Of a DNA stretch of 64,000 nucleotides, positions 1-11,020 are shown in pieces. Below the pieces are notes generated by a model. It saw only the letters and a program-made list of their open reading frames with translations, was not told where the DNA came from and did not search any database. A program made the position numbers and the translations under genes. How positions within the stretch are numbered: position 1 is the first letter of the stretch; each line of letters opens with the position of its first letter. This DNA is from Bretschneidera sinensis (Eukaryota > Streptophyta > Magnoliopsida > Brassicales > Akaniaceae). The stretch covers positions 69,091,620 through 69,155,619 of the forward strand of contig CM043700.1 in assembly GCA_023935145.1 (NCBI GenBank). The letters are read 5' to 3'.

Positions 1-1085
1 TACATCTATCACATGAACTTAAATCTTCTTATTTAATCAATGAATAATTCATAAACAATATTTAACAATAAATCCATACAACTGAATCAAGAACAGGAAA
101 TAAAGAACAAAAAATCCCTAAAGATTCATCCCTTTCCCTTGTAAAATGATTAGTTGGCCATGGAAATCAAGGTGGAAGAACAATAAGGATGCTCTCCCCT
201 TGATTTGGCCATGGAGTTCAAGGTGGATGAACAATATGGATGTTCTCCCCTTGATTTGCAACCAAAGAAAACTTAGAAATAAAATGGAAGAATGCTGGAT
301 TTGGATCCCTTGAATCCTCTCTTCCTTGCTTTCTCTCTTCAATATCCAGCTGCACACTCCATAAAGATATATTTATAGAGCATGAGGGGGGTGTTTTGGT
401 CTTGGAGAATGTCATTTTCTAGCCCTAATCTGGTCAAGAGGCGAGTGGGCCGTGCTGTGCGCCTGGGCCTGCTGTGCGTCTTGGCCTGCTGTGCTGGCCT
501 GAACTGTTTCCACTAAAACTGCCATAACTTTCTCTAGAAAAATCCTTTTTATGAACCGTAAAATTCTCCAGAAAATAGACTTCCGGATCTTTCTAAGAAT
601 ATATGGCTAATCATCTGGTTCTTCCTACATCAATACAGTTTAATCTACAAAGATGATTGATCTGTGCGGGAAATTCTGGCAATTCAGTGAAACTCCTTCA
701 GCTTGCATGCAGAAGTGCACACACTAGTGTGCCTACCCTTAACTTGCTCCAAAGTGATGCACACACTTGTGTGCAGTCTTTTAGCTTACTGTACTTTATT
801 ACTTCATCCTTGGTTTAGACTTTAACCATCTTTGAATCATGTTTTGACATGTCTAAACCTTGGAAAAAAACGAGCACCGACACCCAAGATCTTTTGGTGC
901 TTTAAACATGGATCACTTTATTATCTCTTTTGTACTCAAAGCACCTGAAAATGCATCGAATTAAGTCGTTGATTTATGAATATCACTTTAGAGTTATCAA
1001 CATGTAAATGTGTGATTATGACCGAGATCAACCCTAAAATGTTAACAATTAAGTATTGTTTAGATGCATTTTATGACTCTCATCA
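1..1085 (-). repeat. 3' LTR of element A (partial, cut by window edge)
   Basis: This stretch matches 5288-6373 almost base for base and ends in the same ACTCTCATCA terminus. A TATA-like box on the minus strand lies at 370-378. The LTR holds GC-rich repeats around 425-510 and two GCACACA..TGTGTGC palindromes at about 716-775. The low divergence from the right copy points to a fairly recent insertion. Confidence 0.92.
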
Positions 1086-1099
1086 CAACCCCCAACTAG
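1086..1099 (-). other. Polypurine tract of element A
   Basis: The plus strand reads CAACCCCCAACTAG, so the minus strand is a G-rich purine tract directly beside the 3' LTR. This is where plus-strand DNA synthesis would be primed. Similar tracts recur at about 1794-1807 and 2455-2469. Confidence 0.75.
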
Positions 1100-2740
1100 C
1101 TTATTGCTAGTCCCTAGCAATTCAAGCGAAAAGCATGAAATGAATTCTTTATTTAGAAATCAAAGCAAAATACAGCAATGCTGGCGTTAACCAAGAGTGA
1201 TTCAAAAATCTATCTCAAAAATCATGCATAACATACAGCACATAGAATCATTAAATATCACTCAGGTCCAAGAATAATCCAAATGTCAACCTTAAAATTG
1301 TTATCGACTCTTACGATCCATCTTAACACAATACATTAGTCCGAACACCTGGATGATTTTATGCACAACATAGCATGAATACAAGTCTTGGCCTCTAAAA
1401 ACATATTAATTTGCGTGACATCAATCACAAATCAAGCTCCATATGCTCACTTTTCAAATGACTCTCCACTATGTAGAAAAATCACACTTCATCGAATCAA
1501 TAGGTCTTTAATAAGCTTGCAACGTTAGGCTAGGGTAAAGGTCAAGAAAGAACGGGAAAGTTTAAACAAATAAAAAAACTAAGTCTCTTAATTTAAACAC
1601 AACCACTTTAAGCACAAGATAACCTTACTTCAACACCCAACTCTTTCAACCATTTTTCGAGCATTTCTCGCAATAAATCACCATTTTTTTTTTCTTCTTT
1701 CTTTGCCATAATTCATTTTTTCTCTTTTTTTTATTTTTTTATTTTGGCATAAGACCATTCACCTCCTCTTTCATTCTTTTCTTTTCTTTTCCACAACCCC
1801 CAACTTATCTCTTTTAATGTACTTGGGTTATGGTAGTAATATTTTCTCATATTTCCACCCTTACTCCTTTTAAGTGCTTCTCACAACATGTGTATAACTA
1901 AGTTCTTTTAAAAGAGAGGTAAGGATAAAATATTTTTAGGCTCATAAAGGTAAGTAAATGGTTTATCGAAAGAAACAAGGCTCAATTTTTCTTTTAAAAA
2001 AAAGGCTCAAATAGGTGACTAGCGATAAATATAACAAGGGTAAGTTTAAAAAGGCTCAAACAATCCAAAAATGGCCTACATCATATCCTAAGTAGTGTGC
2101 ATTCTATGATTTTTGCCTCAAGTGATTATCAAATAAGTTCTAGAGCTTGTAGAGACCGCAAAAGTATTCACAAAACAACCGCGCATAAAACTTCTCCAAA
2201 TGCTTTAGACTAATCATGCAATCTTACCACAAACCAGAGTCTCAAACCAAAGAAAAATTGACACTTAATTTATTCTCAAAAGCGAAGCAAGATTTAAATT
2301 CTTCTAAATGCTATATGCTATCTCGATTAAGCTCATATCATTAACATGTGAATTAACTTCAAAGCTAACACAAAGCATGCTAAAAACAAACAAAAAGGTA
2401 AAATGACACCCATCAGTTCAATGAAAAACATAAAAAAAACAGGAATATGTTTCCTCCACCCCCAACTTAAAGTAGGCATTGTCCTCAATGTGAAAGCAAA
2501 AGATAAGGAAACTCCATTTGTAGCCAAAAGTGCACAGAAGCTGAAAATTGTGCACCACCATTTGAACTGCTTCGTATAATTGTCCCTGAAAAAGAAATAC
2601 GAAAATAAAACTGGAAAACAGCAAAATACTAATAATAAACAAGAAAATGAATTATGAAAAACAATAACAATAAAAATAAAAGGATATGCTTTGGGGTGCC
2701 TCCCATAAGCGCTAAGTTTTATGTCTTCAGCCAGACACTC
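1100..2740 (-). other. 3' noncoding region of element A
   Basis: No coding frame of note is seen. The stretch is colinear with 26461-27960 of element E, including the pyrimidine-rich run near 1683-1800 and two further PPT-like motifs, so it is conserved between the two families. A GCGCTTATGGGAGGCACCCC motif (minus strand) at about 2693-2713 lies just beyond the gag stop. Confidence 0.7.
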
Positions 2741-4438
2741 TTATTCCTTCCTAGACAAACATGAGTTGACTACACCAACAATTGCTTTACTGTTAAATTT
2801 GCTGCTTGTGTGCTTTGGAGAGACCTTAAAGATGTCATTAGTAACATCTGCAAATTTTGGCTCGATATATGCTCCCGTGAAGCCATGGTTGAGGGTATAT
2901 ACTTGGTGGTTGTCGTCTACATCCTCTGATTTGTTCGGTGTTGGGATGTGTAACGACTTACCACTAAGTGTCTCAATGGCATTCACCTTCTCTTTCTTCT
3001 GTTGTGTTTGGTGCTGACCATAGGATGTGGACTGAGCTTGAGAAGGGAACTTACCTTGCTCAGTCACACTCAAGTAGCTCGTCAGCTTGGACACTTGGCT
3101 CTTTATCTCTTTATGTTCTTCAACAACCTGCACAATTAAAGATTCAAGCCTTTGATTTGTCTTTCCCTGTGCTTCAATAAAAGCATGTAAAGTGTCTTCT
3201 AAAGAAATCTTAGAAGATACAGGTGCATGATATGGTTCAGGATATGGTGCAGGGGGTTGTGCAAGTTGCTGGTTTTCAGACTTCCAGCTGAAATTGGGGT
3301 GATTTCGCCATCCCGAATTATAGGTGTTAGAGAAGGGTGTAGAAGGCTTCATGTACATGCCTAGGGCATTACATTGTTCCTTATACATCCCTCTCATATC
3401 AACAAATGTGGGGCATTCTTGGGCGAGATGGTCTACCCCGCCACACACAAAACATGGTTCAAAAGATTTTGCATGATTAACCACGTGTGTTGGCTTTAAG
3501 CTCTTAGCCTTTAATACCTCTAGTTCCCTAGTAAGCATCTCGACCTTGGCCTTAAGGTTATCCTCTTCCTTAAGATGGTGAATTCCACCACCATTTGGGT
3601 GCTCTATATGTCGTGACCTATTTGTGTTTTCAGTAGCACTAGGTCCAGTCCAAGTGTGAGATTTTTCAGCAAGCTCATTGAGGTACTCTATGGCCTCATC
3701 AGGATCTTTCTCCAAGAACCCACCATTACACATCATCTCTACAAATTGGCGTTCTCTATAGGTAAGACCCTCATAGAAATTGCTCACTAAACGCCAATTC
3801 TCATACCCATGGTGAGGGCACATACTCAATAACTCTTTAAATCTCTCCCAAGACTGATACAGAGTCTCGCTGTCCTTTTGTGCAAAGGTGGAGATTTGTC
3901 TTTTCAAAGCATTGGTCTTATGTTGGGGAAAGTATTTATTGAAGAAAATTTGAGTCATCTTAGTCCACGACCCAATAGATCGTGATCTTAGTGAGTATAG
4001 CCAACTCTTAGCTCTATCCTTCAAAGCAAAAGGAAAGAACTTAAGCCTAACAATGTCATCGGTTTCATCGTGACTATGAAAAGTCGCGACTACTTCCTCA
4101 AACTCTTTAATGTGAACATATGGGTTTTCGTTATCCAAGCCATGAAAAGTAGGGAGTAATTGAATCATCCTTGGTTTAAAATTTAGCTGGCGAGTATTGG
4201 CTGGAAACATGATGCATGATGGTGTGGCTGTGCATGTAGGGTGGAGGTATTCCTGAAGTGTCATGGCAACATTTTCATTATGATTATCGGCCATATTAAC
4301 AAAATCCTCTAAATTTTCTGATGGGGGTGCACTATGGTTTAATCTAGGCGAGGTTTCACCAATGGAGGTGGAAGGAGAGGGTAACTCTAATTCGGGTCCT
4401 CTAATGAATCTACCTCGCGAATTTCTCGGTCTAAGCAT
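2741..4438 (-). CDS. Gag protein of element A, intact frame with pol-linker-like tail
   Basis: This 565-residue frame encodes a retrotransposon capsid/nucleocapsid precursor, which packages element RNA in cytoplasmic virus-like particles. Residues about 110-250 form the retrotransposon gag domain (motifs WLYSL, FFNKYFP, YEGLTYRERQFVEMM). A CCHC zinc knuckle lies at C329, C332, H337 and C342. The first 500 residues resemble the gag of element E. Residues about 504-511 (EDVDDNHQ) instead resemble the start of the E pol frame (EDEDENHQ), which suggests that the deletion joined gag to the protease-RT linker in frame. The frame is unbroken, unlike nearly every other element frame here. The Met at 4438 is the first in frame after the leader. 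The role follows from the family; mobility is inference. Confidence 0.88.
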   Translation of the reverse strand: MLRPRNSRGRFIRGPELELPSPSTSIGETSPRLNHSAPPSENLEDFVNMADNHNENVAMTLQEYLHPTCTATPSCIMFPANTRQLNFKPRMIQLLPTFHGLDNENPYVHIKEFEEVVATFHSHDETDDIVRLKFFPFALKDRAKSWLYSLRSRSIGSWTKMTQIFFNKYFPQHKTNALKRQISTFAQKDSETLYQSWERFKELLSMCPHHGYENWRLVSNFYEGLTYRERQFVEMMCNGGFLEKDPDEAIEYLNELAEKSHTWTGPSATENTNRSRHIEHPNGGGIHHLKEEDNLKAKVEMLTRELEVLKAKSLKPTHVVNHAKSFEPCFVCGGVDHLAQECPTFVDMRGMYKEQCNALGMYMKPSTPFSNTYNSGWRNHPNFSWKSENQQLAQPPAPYPEPYHAPVSSKISLEDTLHAFIEAQGKTNQRLESLIVQVVEEHKEIKSQVSKLTSYLSVTEQGKFPSQAQSTSYGQHQTQQKKEKVNAIETLSGKSLHIPTPNKSEDVDDNHQVYTLNHGFTGAYIEPKFADVTNDIFKVSPKHTSSKFNSKAIVGVVNSCLSRKE

Positions 4439-4712
4439 GCACCAATTAATTTAGAGGGGGAATAAATAAATAAAACAAAGTAATAAATAAATAAACAAAT
4501 AAATAAAACAGAATAATAAACAAATAAATAAAACAGAGTAATAAACAGATAAATAGAAACAGAATAATAAAAGAAAATTAGAAAATAAAAACAAAAGTAA
4601 ATGAATGATATTACCGTATTTACAAACTGCTGAAAAGAAAAATATTTACGATTTTTTTTTTTTTTTACCGTCACACTCAAAGTTGACAAGTTTCCTTATA
4701 CTTAAGTGCGTT

Positions 4713-4730
4713 TCCCCGGCAACGGCGCCA
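4713..4730 (-). other. Primer-binding site of A, Asp-tRNA type
   Basis: The plus strand reads TCCCCGGCAACGGCGCCA, the 3' end of plant tRNA-Asp(GTC) including CCA. The minus-strand RNA would pair with that tRNA to prime reverse transcription. It lies 5 bases from the LTR. Asp-tRNA priming is typical of the Athila lineage. Confidence 0.9.
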
Positions 4731-4735
4731 AAATT

Positions 4736-6373
4736 TGATTACGCCCAAAGTATAACACGGTTATTGTAGTACTGCTTTGGGGTGTCGATTCCACAGGGAA
4801 ACAAGTTAAGTACAAAAGAAAATGTGTGAACCTTAAAACGAACGATAAAAGTTAAACTCAAGATTTTTGAGCTTTGATGGTGAAATAATGTAAAGGAAAA
4901 TTGCGTAAATGTAAATGAAATATAAATGAGAAATAACAAGGTTCCGGGAATCCTCCTTAGGTTTGTTCCCTATTTCCACTCTTGATTCAATTGATTTTAT
5001 CTTGATTGCAAGTTTCAACTCCCAAACAAGCAATCGGAATATATTCAATCAAGCACATTTACAACTCTTATATAATTGCTACGAATTAATCATTGATTTC
5101 GGTTCATGCACACATGACCGATCTTAAAGATTATCAAGAAACGACAATATATCTTAAAAGATAATATCGCAGTAATGGACAATCAATAAGATAAATCTAC
5201 CGGAATCAATCACATCCAAGCAACCTCAATGGAGGAGAATGATGCAATCACCGGATTAAGAGAGTCTAAAAGAAGAAGAATAAAAAGTACATCTATCACA
5301 TGAACTCAAATCTTCTTACTTAATCAATGAATAATTCATAAACAATATTTAACAATAAATCCATACAACTGAATCAAGAACAAGAAATAAAGAACAAGAA
5401 ATCCCTAAAGATTCATCCCTTTCCCTTGTAAAATGATTAGTTGGCCATAGAAATCAAGGTGGAAGAACAATAAGGATACTCTCCCCTTGATTTGGCCATG
5501 GACTTCAAGGTGGATGAACAATATGGATGTTCTCCCCTTGATTTGCAACCAAAGAAAACTTAGAAATAAAATGGAAGAATGCTGGATTTGGATCCCTTGA
5601 ATCCTCTCTTCCTTGCTTTCTCTCTTCAATATCCAGCTGCACACTCCATAAAGATATATTTATAGAGCATGAGGGGGGTGTTTTGGTCTTGGAGAATGTC
5701 ATTTGCTCGCCCTAATCCGGTCAAGAGGCGAGTGGGCCGTGCTGTGTGCCTGGACCTGCTGTGCGTCTGGGCCTGCTGTGCTGGCCTGAACTGTTTCCAC
5801 TAAAACTGCCATAACTTTCTCTAGAAAAATCATTTTTACGAATCGTAAAATTCTCTAGAAAATAGACTTCCGGATCTTTCTAAGAATATATGGCTCATCA
5901 TCTGGTTCTTCCTAACATCAATACAGTTTAATCTGCAAAGATGATTGATCTGTGCGGGAAATTCTGGCAATTCAGTGAAACTCCTTCAGCTTGTATGCAG
6001 AAGTGCACACACTAGTGTGCCTACCCTTTACTTGCTCCAAAGTGATGCACACACTTGTGTGCAGTCTTTTAGCTTACTTTAATTTATTAGTCCAGCCTTT
6101 TTTTAGACTTTAACCATCTTTGAATCATGTTTGGACATGTCTAAACCTTGGACAAAAACGAGCACCGACACCCAAGATCTTTTGGTGCTTTAAACATGGA
6201 TCGCTTTATTATCTCTTTTGTACTCAAAGCACCTGAAAATGCATCGAATTAAGTTGATGATTTATGAATATCACTTTAGGGTTATCAATATGTAAAAGTG
6301 TGATTATGACCGAGATCAACCTTAAAATGTTAACAATTAAGTATTGTTTAGATGCATTTTATGACTCTCATCA
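4736..6373 (-). repeat. 5' LTR of element A
   Basis: The full-length LTR is 1638 bp and has TGAT/ATCA ends. A minus-strand TATA box at 5657-5665 would drive transcription toward gag. Its right part repeats 1-1085 with few differences. The stretch 6018-6152 carries the cassette that also occurs in the solo copia LTR at 50228. Confidence 0.92.
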
Positions 6374-6905
6374 GCAATACATCGGTGGCAACATACTTTT
6401 CCAAGCTGAAGCTATTATAGGATGAATCTTGCATCACTTCAATCTCATTTGTTCCAAGAAGACATCACTCAATACCAGCAATACCAGCGAACCATGAAGT
6501 TCCTCATGGGCCTTAATGAGTCTTTTGGTGCCATCCGTGCATAGATATTGTTGATGGACCCTCTCCCCACGATCAGTCGCATTTACAACTTGGTTCTTCA
6601 AAAGGAATGCCAATGGAACATTCATCGACGGTGTTGCTTTAGCTGCCAAAGGTCTCATTTCCAAACCAAAAGATGGCAAAACGTTCCGTAAGCCACGACA
6701 GAAATGTACTCACTGCCATGTTGATCGCTGCTACTTCGTCCATGGGTTCTCACCTAGCTCCCGCAAGATTGACTCCGATTCCAAACCAAGTGTACACCAA
6801 GTTTCTTTCGCTGACAACAAACCGCCCATTGGCAGTTTTCCTTTCACTCTTGATCAATACTAACAGTTTTTAGCCATACTAAATACTTCCACCCAGTCCT
6901 CACCT
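6374..6905 (+). pseudogene. Copia gag remnant with degenerate zinc knuckle (B)
   Basis: Conceptual plus-strand translation gives QYQRTMKFLMGLNESF and then MDPLPTISRIYNLVLQ, both typical of the copia gag (UBN2-like) C-terminal half. A CTHC..DRCY fragment near 6700-6740 is what remains of the CCHC knuckle. Stops and frameshifts interrupt it. The N-terminal half is outside the window, displaced by element A. Confidence 0.75.
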
Positions 6906-7516
6906 ATGGCAAACCATGTGCGTACTTCTGAGTCATCCTTATTAGGTAAACCAACTCTCCTCTCTCCTGAAACACTTTGGATTCTTGACAGTGGAGCCAT
7001 CGATCATATGGTGTGTTCTCCCACTGATTTAACCTACTTTATTCCTATACATGGTTGTACTGTACGTCTCCTAGATGGCTCTCATGTTGTGGTAACCCAT
7101 ATTGATTTTGTCATTTCCTCTTCCTCCCTTATTTTGAAAAATGTCCTTTGTGTCCCTTCCTTTCATTTTAACCTTATTTTCATTCGTGTGCTATGTCAAA
7201 CTCTCAATTGTCTAATAATTTTTTCTGCTTATCTGTGCCTAATTTAGGACCTACGCTCGATGAGGATGATTGGATTGGGCACTGAGCGGGATGACTTGTA
7301 TTATGTCACCAAAATGAATCCCGCTCGTTGTCAGGTGGCTACATCAAATTCTTAACTTTGGCATTGCTGACTTGGCCATTTATCCAATAAAATTTTATCT
7401 TTACTTTCCAATAATGTTTCTGAAATTTGTTTAAATTTATAAACATGTTATATTTTCCCATTAGCTAAACAAACTCGTCTTGAATTTTCTTCCAATTCAA
7501 TTTCTTCTACTACACC
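6906..7516 (+). pseudogene. Copia protease and GAG-pre-integrase remnant (B)
   Basis: The frame at 6906-7247 contains WILDSGAIDHM, the aspartic protease active-site motif (D-S-G) with the usual DHM that follows it, then LKNVLCVPSFHFNLI, the standard downstream part of copia protease. The GAG-pre-integrase domain follows as a weak LGHLSNKILSLLSNN at about 7370-7415. A stop at 7245-7247 and other breaks separate the two. The catalytic Asp is still present. Confidence 0.8.
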
Positions 7517-8171
7517 TTTTCATTTAATACACGTAGACATTTAGGGGGTTACCGTGTTCCATCTTTCACTGGGGAACAATATGTTTTGACCATTGTTGAT
7601 GATTACACCAGGTGTACTTGGGTATACTTAATGCGTCATAAGTTAGATACCTGTCATTTTCTTCTTTCTTTTATTCGGCTCATTGAAAACGAATATTTTA
7701 CTACGATCAAAATTGTCCGTAGTGATAATGGGCCCGAATTTGAAATTTCCTCATTCTATTCAGAAAAAGAGCATCATTGACCAAACGAGTTGCATCTCCA
7801 CTTCTAAACAAAATGGAGTCGTAGAACGTAAACATCGTCATCTTTTGAATGTTTCCCGAGCTTTTCTTTTTCAGGCCAATATGCCTAAACACTTTTGGGG
7901 TCATGCTCTCCTCACTGCAACTTATTTGATAAATAGAACACACACTCCTCTTTTGGGCGGGAAATCTCCTTATGAGAAGCTATACAGTACCCCACCTAAA
8001 TACGACCATCTTCGAGTCTTTAGATATCTTTGTAATGCCTCCATTCACTTCCTTCATCTTTCAAAATTTGATCTCCGTGTGACCCGTTGTGTCTTCCTTG
8101 GCTATCCATACGGAAAAAAAGGTTATGAGCTGTATGATCTTGCAACTCGCCAGACCTTTTATATCCCATGA
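7517..8171 (+). pseudogene. Copia integrase, frameshifted (B)
   Basis: The DDE integrase core is readable in two frames. VDDYTRCTWVYLMRHK (about 7593-7640) holds the first Asp, RSDNGPEF (about 7720-7743) the second, and QNGVVERKHRHLL (about 7808-7846) the catalytic Glu. A frameshift near 7750-7770 separates the second Asp from the Glu. The C-terminal part (KSPYEKLYSTPP, then CVFLGYPYGKKGYELYDL) is typical of copia integrase. The enzyme would insert cDNA into the genome; this copy cannot be made in one piece. Confidence 0.85.
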
Positions 8172-8559
8172 TGTGGTTTTTTACGATGATCAATTTCCTT
8201 TTAGCCAAAGTACCTTAGACTCACAAAGTACTTTAGAGTCACCCTCTACTGTTTTACCTCATCCTATTGAATTTCCAAATTTTCTTTCTGAACCCTCTAC
8301 CCAGCCACATACTTCCCCACTTAATGATATTCCCTCTTCTCCTACCCCACTTGTACAAGTTCAGTAATCCAGACATCAGATCTAGCCACATGCCTACTTA
8401 CAGGATTTCTATGTTGAACAAGCACTCCCGCCTCGGCTTATCCCACCATCTGACTCAACATTGGTCCACTCCTCAGGTACCATTTATCCTCTCTCTAATT
8501 TCTTTTCTTATGATTCTCTTTCTCTAACACACCGTGCCTTCACCACTGCTATCTCCCTT

Positions 8560-9621
8560 GCACAAGAACTCAAGTCATTCTTGTAGGCTATGCAGGATCC
8601 TAAGTGGCGCGATGCCATGCATGCTGAAATTGATGCCTTGGAAGCCAACCATACTTGGACTTTGACTCTTTTTCCACCCCATAAAAAACCCATTGGTTAC
8701 AAATAGGTGTACAAAATCAAACACAATTCAGATGGCTCTATGGAACGTTATAAGGCTCGCCTCGTTGCCAAAGGCTATAATAAGAAGGAAGGTATCGATT
8801 ACTCTGAAACCTTTGCTCCTATTGCCAAAATGGTTAGTGTTCGCACTGTTCTCACCCTTGCTGCTGCACAAAATTGGCATCTTCATCAACTTAATGTTAA
8901 TAATGCCTTCCTGCATGAAGGCCTCGATGAAGACATCTACATGAACCTTCCTCTTGGTTTCGGATGAAAAGCAGAGAACTGAATCTGCAAGCTCAATAAG
9001 TCCCTATATGGCCTCAAACAAGCCTCCAGACAATGGTACGCCAAGCTTTCTTTCACTCTCATTAGTGTCGAATATAAATAGTCTAAAGCAGATTATTCAA
9101 TGTTCGTTCGATCCCACAAAAACAATTTTACAATTGTCTTGGTATATGTAGACGACATCATCTTGGCAGGAAACAACTTGGAACAAATTGATGCACTCAA
9201 GAAATACTTGGGAGAATGTTTTAAACTCAAAGACCTTGGCATTCTCAAATATTTTCAGGGTATAGAAGTGGCCCACTCAAAAACTGGCATCCTTTTATCA
9301 CAGAGGAAATACACCTTGGAAATACTTGAGGAAACTGGATTTATTGGTGCTAAACCAAGAAATTTACCCATGGAGCCAAATCTAGCTCTTAGTGAGACTG
9401 ATGGAGAACTACATTCAGATCCATCTTCATGTCGACGATTGGTTGGGAAGCTGATATATTTGACCATCGCTAGGCCAGACTTAGCATATGCAGTACACAT
9501 TCTGAGTCAATTCATGGACAAACCTCGAACATATCACTTGGATGTAGCACATCGAGTCTTACAATATCTCAAACAATCATCTGGCCAAGGAATTTTTCTA
9601 TCAACTTCTAGTGATGTTTAA
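8560..9621 (+). pseudogene. Copia reverse transcriptase, broken (B)
   Basis: The N-terminal part at 8590-8967 shows MQDPKWRDAMHAEIDAL, then [28 protein letters not shown] and [11 protein letters not shown] frame break near 8960-9100 is followed by 9100-9621 with the active-site motif YVDDIILAGNN, intact, and the thumb and connection region (KDLGILKYFQGIE). A stop at 8704-8706 replaces the residue before VYKIK. Between 8171 and 8560 lies the poorly conserved integrase-RT linker. Confidence 0.88.
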
Positions 9622-10094
9622 TTGCATGCATTTTTTGATGCGGACTGGGCTCGATGTAGAGATACTCAGCGATCGATTACTGGGTACTGTATTCTACTTG
9701 GAAAATCACCAATTTTTTGGAAGACCAAAAAGCAAACAACAATTTCACGATCCTCAGCTGAAGCAGAGTACTGATTTATGGCATCAACCTGTTGTGAAAT
9801 TACTTGGTTAAAGCAACTTCTGACAGATCTCCAAATAGCACATCCACAACTAGTCAAGCTATACTGTGATAACAAAGTAGCTATCTACATTGCATCCATC
9901 TGGTATTCTATGAGCGAACAAAGCATATAGAGGTCGATTGTCATCTCATTCGGGAGAAGCTCCAGAACCAAGTCATTCAAACCATTCACATGCCCACAAG
10001 TCAATAACCATCATATCTATTTACCAAAGCTCTCGAACCTACTTAATTCAACCATCTATTGAACAAGTTGAGTGTCATTAATATCCACTCCAAC
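9622..10094 (+). pseudogene. Copia RNase H remnant (B)
   Basis: Conceptual translation gives [18 protein letters not shown], then SRSSAEAEY at about 9750-9775 and LYCDNKVAIYIA at 9861-9895, the standard copia RNase H signature residues (D, E, D). A stop follows AEAEY, and the C-terminal tail is frame-broken. The domain would degrade template RNA during cDNA synthesis. Confidence 0.82.
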
Positions 10095-10105
10095 TTGAGG
10101 GGGAA
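10095..10105 (+). other. Polypurine tract of B
   Basis: TTGAGGGGGAA directly precedes the TGTTGAGG start of the 3' LTR, as in many copia elements. Confidence 0.8.
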
Positions 10106-10342
10106 TGTTGAGGATAGAGTAGATTTGGTCAAATCAATCTATAAGGGCTGATTTGTTGAGATTGATTCTATTGATTGTAGGTAATTGATTAGGGTATATT
10201 AGTGTAATTTGTCTGCAAAGAATATGTATAAATAGGAGCTTCTGTATAGTGCAAACTTCACATCGAGAAATACAATTCTTCCTTCTCTTTGTACTCCCTT
10301 TGTGAAATACCAAACTTTGAATTTCTTTATATACTTTATTCA
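10106..10342 (+). repeat. 3' LTR of copia element B (right end approximate)
   Basis: The LTR begins TGTTGAGGATAG after the polypurine tract and has a TATA box (TATAAATAG) at 10227-10235. I place the end at a CA near 10342, just before the callose synthase exon. The true end and target duplication cannot be fixed because the 5' LTR is outside the window. Confidence 0.6.
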
Positions 10343-10344
10343 AG

Positions 10345-10465
10345 TTCAATCGTTTCAAATGTAGTGTGTGAGCAAGCATATACTATGGCACAAAACTTGG
10401 ACCTAAACAGTGATGATGGTAGAGGTGTTCTTCAGTTCAAGACTGGTTTGATGTTTGTGATTAAG
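10345..10465 (+). pseudogene. Callose synthase (glucan synthase-like) exon fragment
   Basis: A 121-bp open stretch is bounded by AG at its left and GTATT at its right, as an internal exon would be. It encodes VVCEQAYTMAQNLDLNSDD followed by GRGVLQFKTGLMFVIK. I recognise this as the conserved N-terminal region of plant callose synthases, the plasma-membrane enzymes that make 1,3-beta-glucan at cell plates and plasmodesmata; the CalS9/CalS10 (GSL10/GSL8) type is closest in memory. No further callose synthase exon is seen within the next 2 kb or elsewhere in the window. It is therefore a gene fragment, possibly captured by CACTA element K, or the edge of a gene broken by element B. Confidence 0.72.
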
Positions 10466-11020
10466 GTATTACTCAATATTATCAAAAAAAAAATTAAGAT
10501 ATTACTCAAATTTCTGATTTTGACTTGTATTTATTGATCAAAACATGATTTCATGCTTATCTTCTTTTTTATGTTGGTCAGACTGTCAATAGTGATTTCA
10601 GACAATTTATTGTGTGCTCCAAAGATTAAAAATGTTGTCAATATTGGTTATATCTTAGTAGACATATATGTTGTTGTTGGTAGTCAATATAATATCTTAA
10701 TCATATGATTTTAGATTGGATATTCAAGATATTGATGTGACATTGACCCGAATGATAGATTAGACCTATTTGTCACAAACTCTATATTTCATTGTTAAAA
10801 TGAATGTTATAGTCGCATTATATCGCATATTTTAAAGAATTGATATTCATCAGTTTCAGATTTGTTCTATTTTTCTTGGATAGTTTTGGGTTTCTTCATT
10901 TTGCACTAAAATATGCATTTCATATGTTTTGTATATTATAAGTTTTCCTGTAAGTTTGCTTATGTTAATCTTGTAATATCTATAGTTGTTGAACTTAGTC
11001 TTCCGAAAAAAATAGATAAT
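10466..11020 (+). other. Intron-like AT-rich stretch
   Basis: A splice-donor-like GTATTA opens this T-rich stretch, which has no coding frame of note. It resembles plant intron sequence and leads into the 161-bp array. A partial array unit may start at about 10992. Confidence 0.4.

Larger units (their letters stand above)
1..6373 (-). mobile_element. Element A: gag-only Athila-like Ty3/gypsy retrotransposon
   Basis: Two LTR copies flank a short interior that holds one gag frame, an Asp-tRNA primer site and a long 3' noncoding region. All parts read on the minus strand, so the right LTR is the 5' LTR. The left LTR is cut by the window edge. Protease, reverse transcriptase, RNase H and integrase are absent, whereas the related element E (25194-34827) has them between matching gag and 3' noncoding parts. 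A is therefore an internal-deletion derivative that would need enzymes in trans. It sits in the gag region of copia element B. The left target duplication lies outside the window; the right flank begins GCAAT. Confidence 0.88.
6374..10342 (+). mobile_element. Element B: decayed Ty1/copia retrotransposon
   Basis: Copia order is preserved on the plus strand: gag, protease, integrase, reverse transcriptase, RNase H, polypurine tract and 3' LTR. The 5' LTR and the start of gag lie left of the window because element A split the gag region. The reading frame is broken at many points. The wording of gag and integrase looks like the Ale/Retrofit group, but I cannot run a phylogeny. The right boundary is approximate. 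Confidence 0.85.

Noticed and set aside
118..415. Small minus-strand frames in the A LTRs (repeated at 5405-5702)
   Set aside because: They lie in LTR noncoding sequence and are present only because both LTR copies are alike.
2721..3180. Plus-strand frames opposite gag of A
   Set aside because: Antisense shadows of the gag coding sequence.
4713..4730. Possible tRNA-Asp gene end (also at 33517-33534)
   Set aside because: Only the last 18 bases of the tRNA plus CCA are present, directly beside an LTR; this is a primer site, not a tRNA gene.
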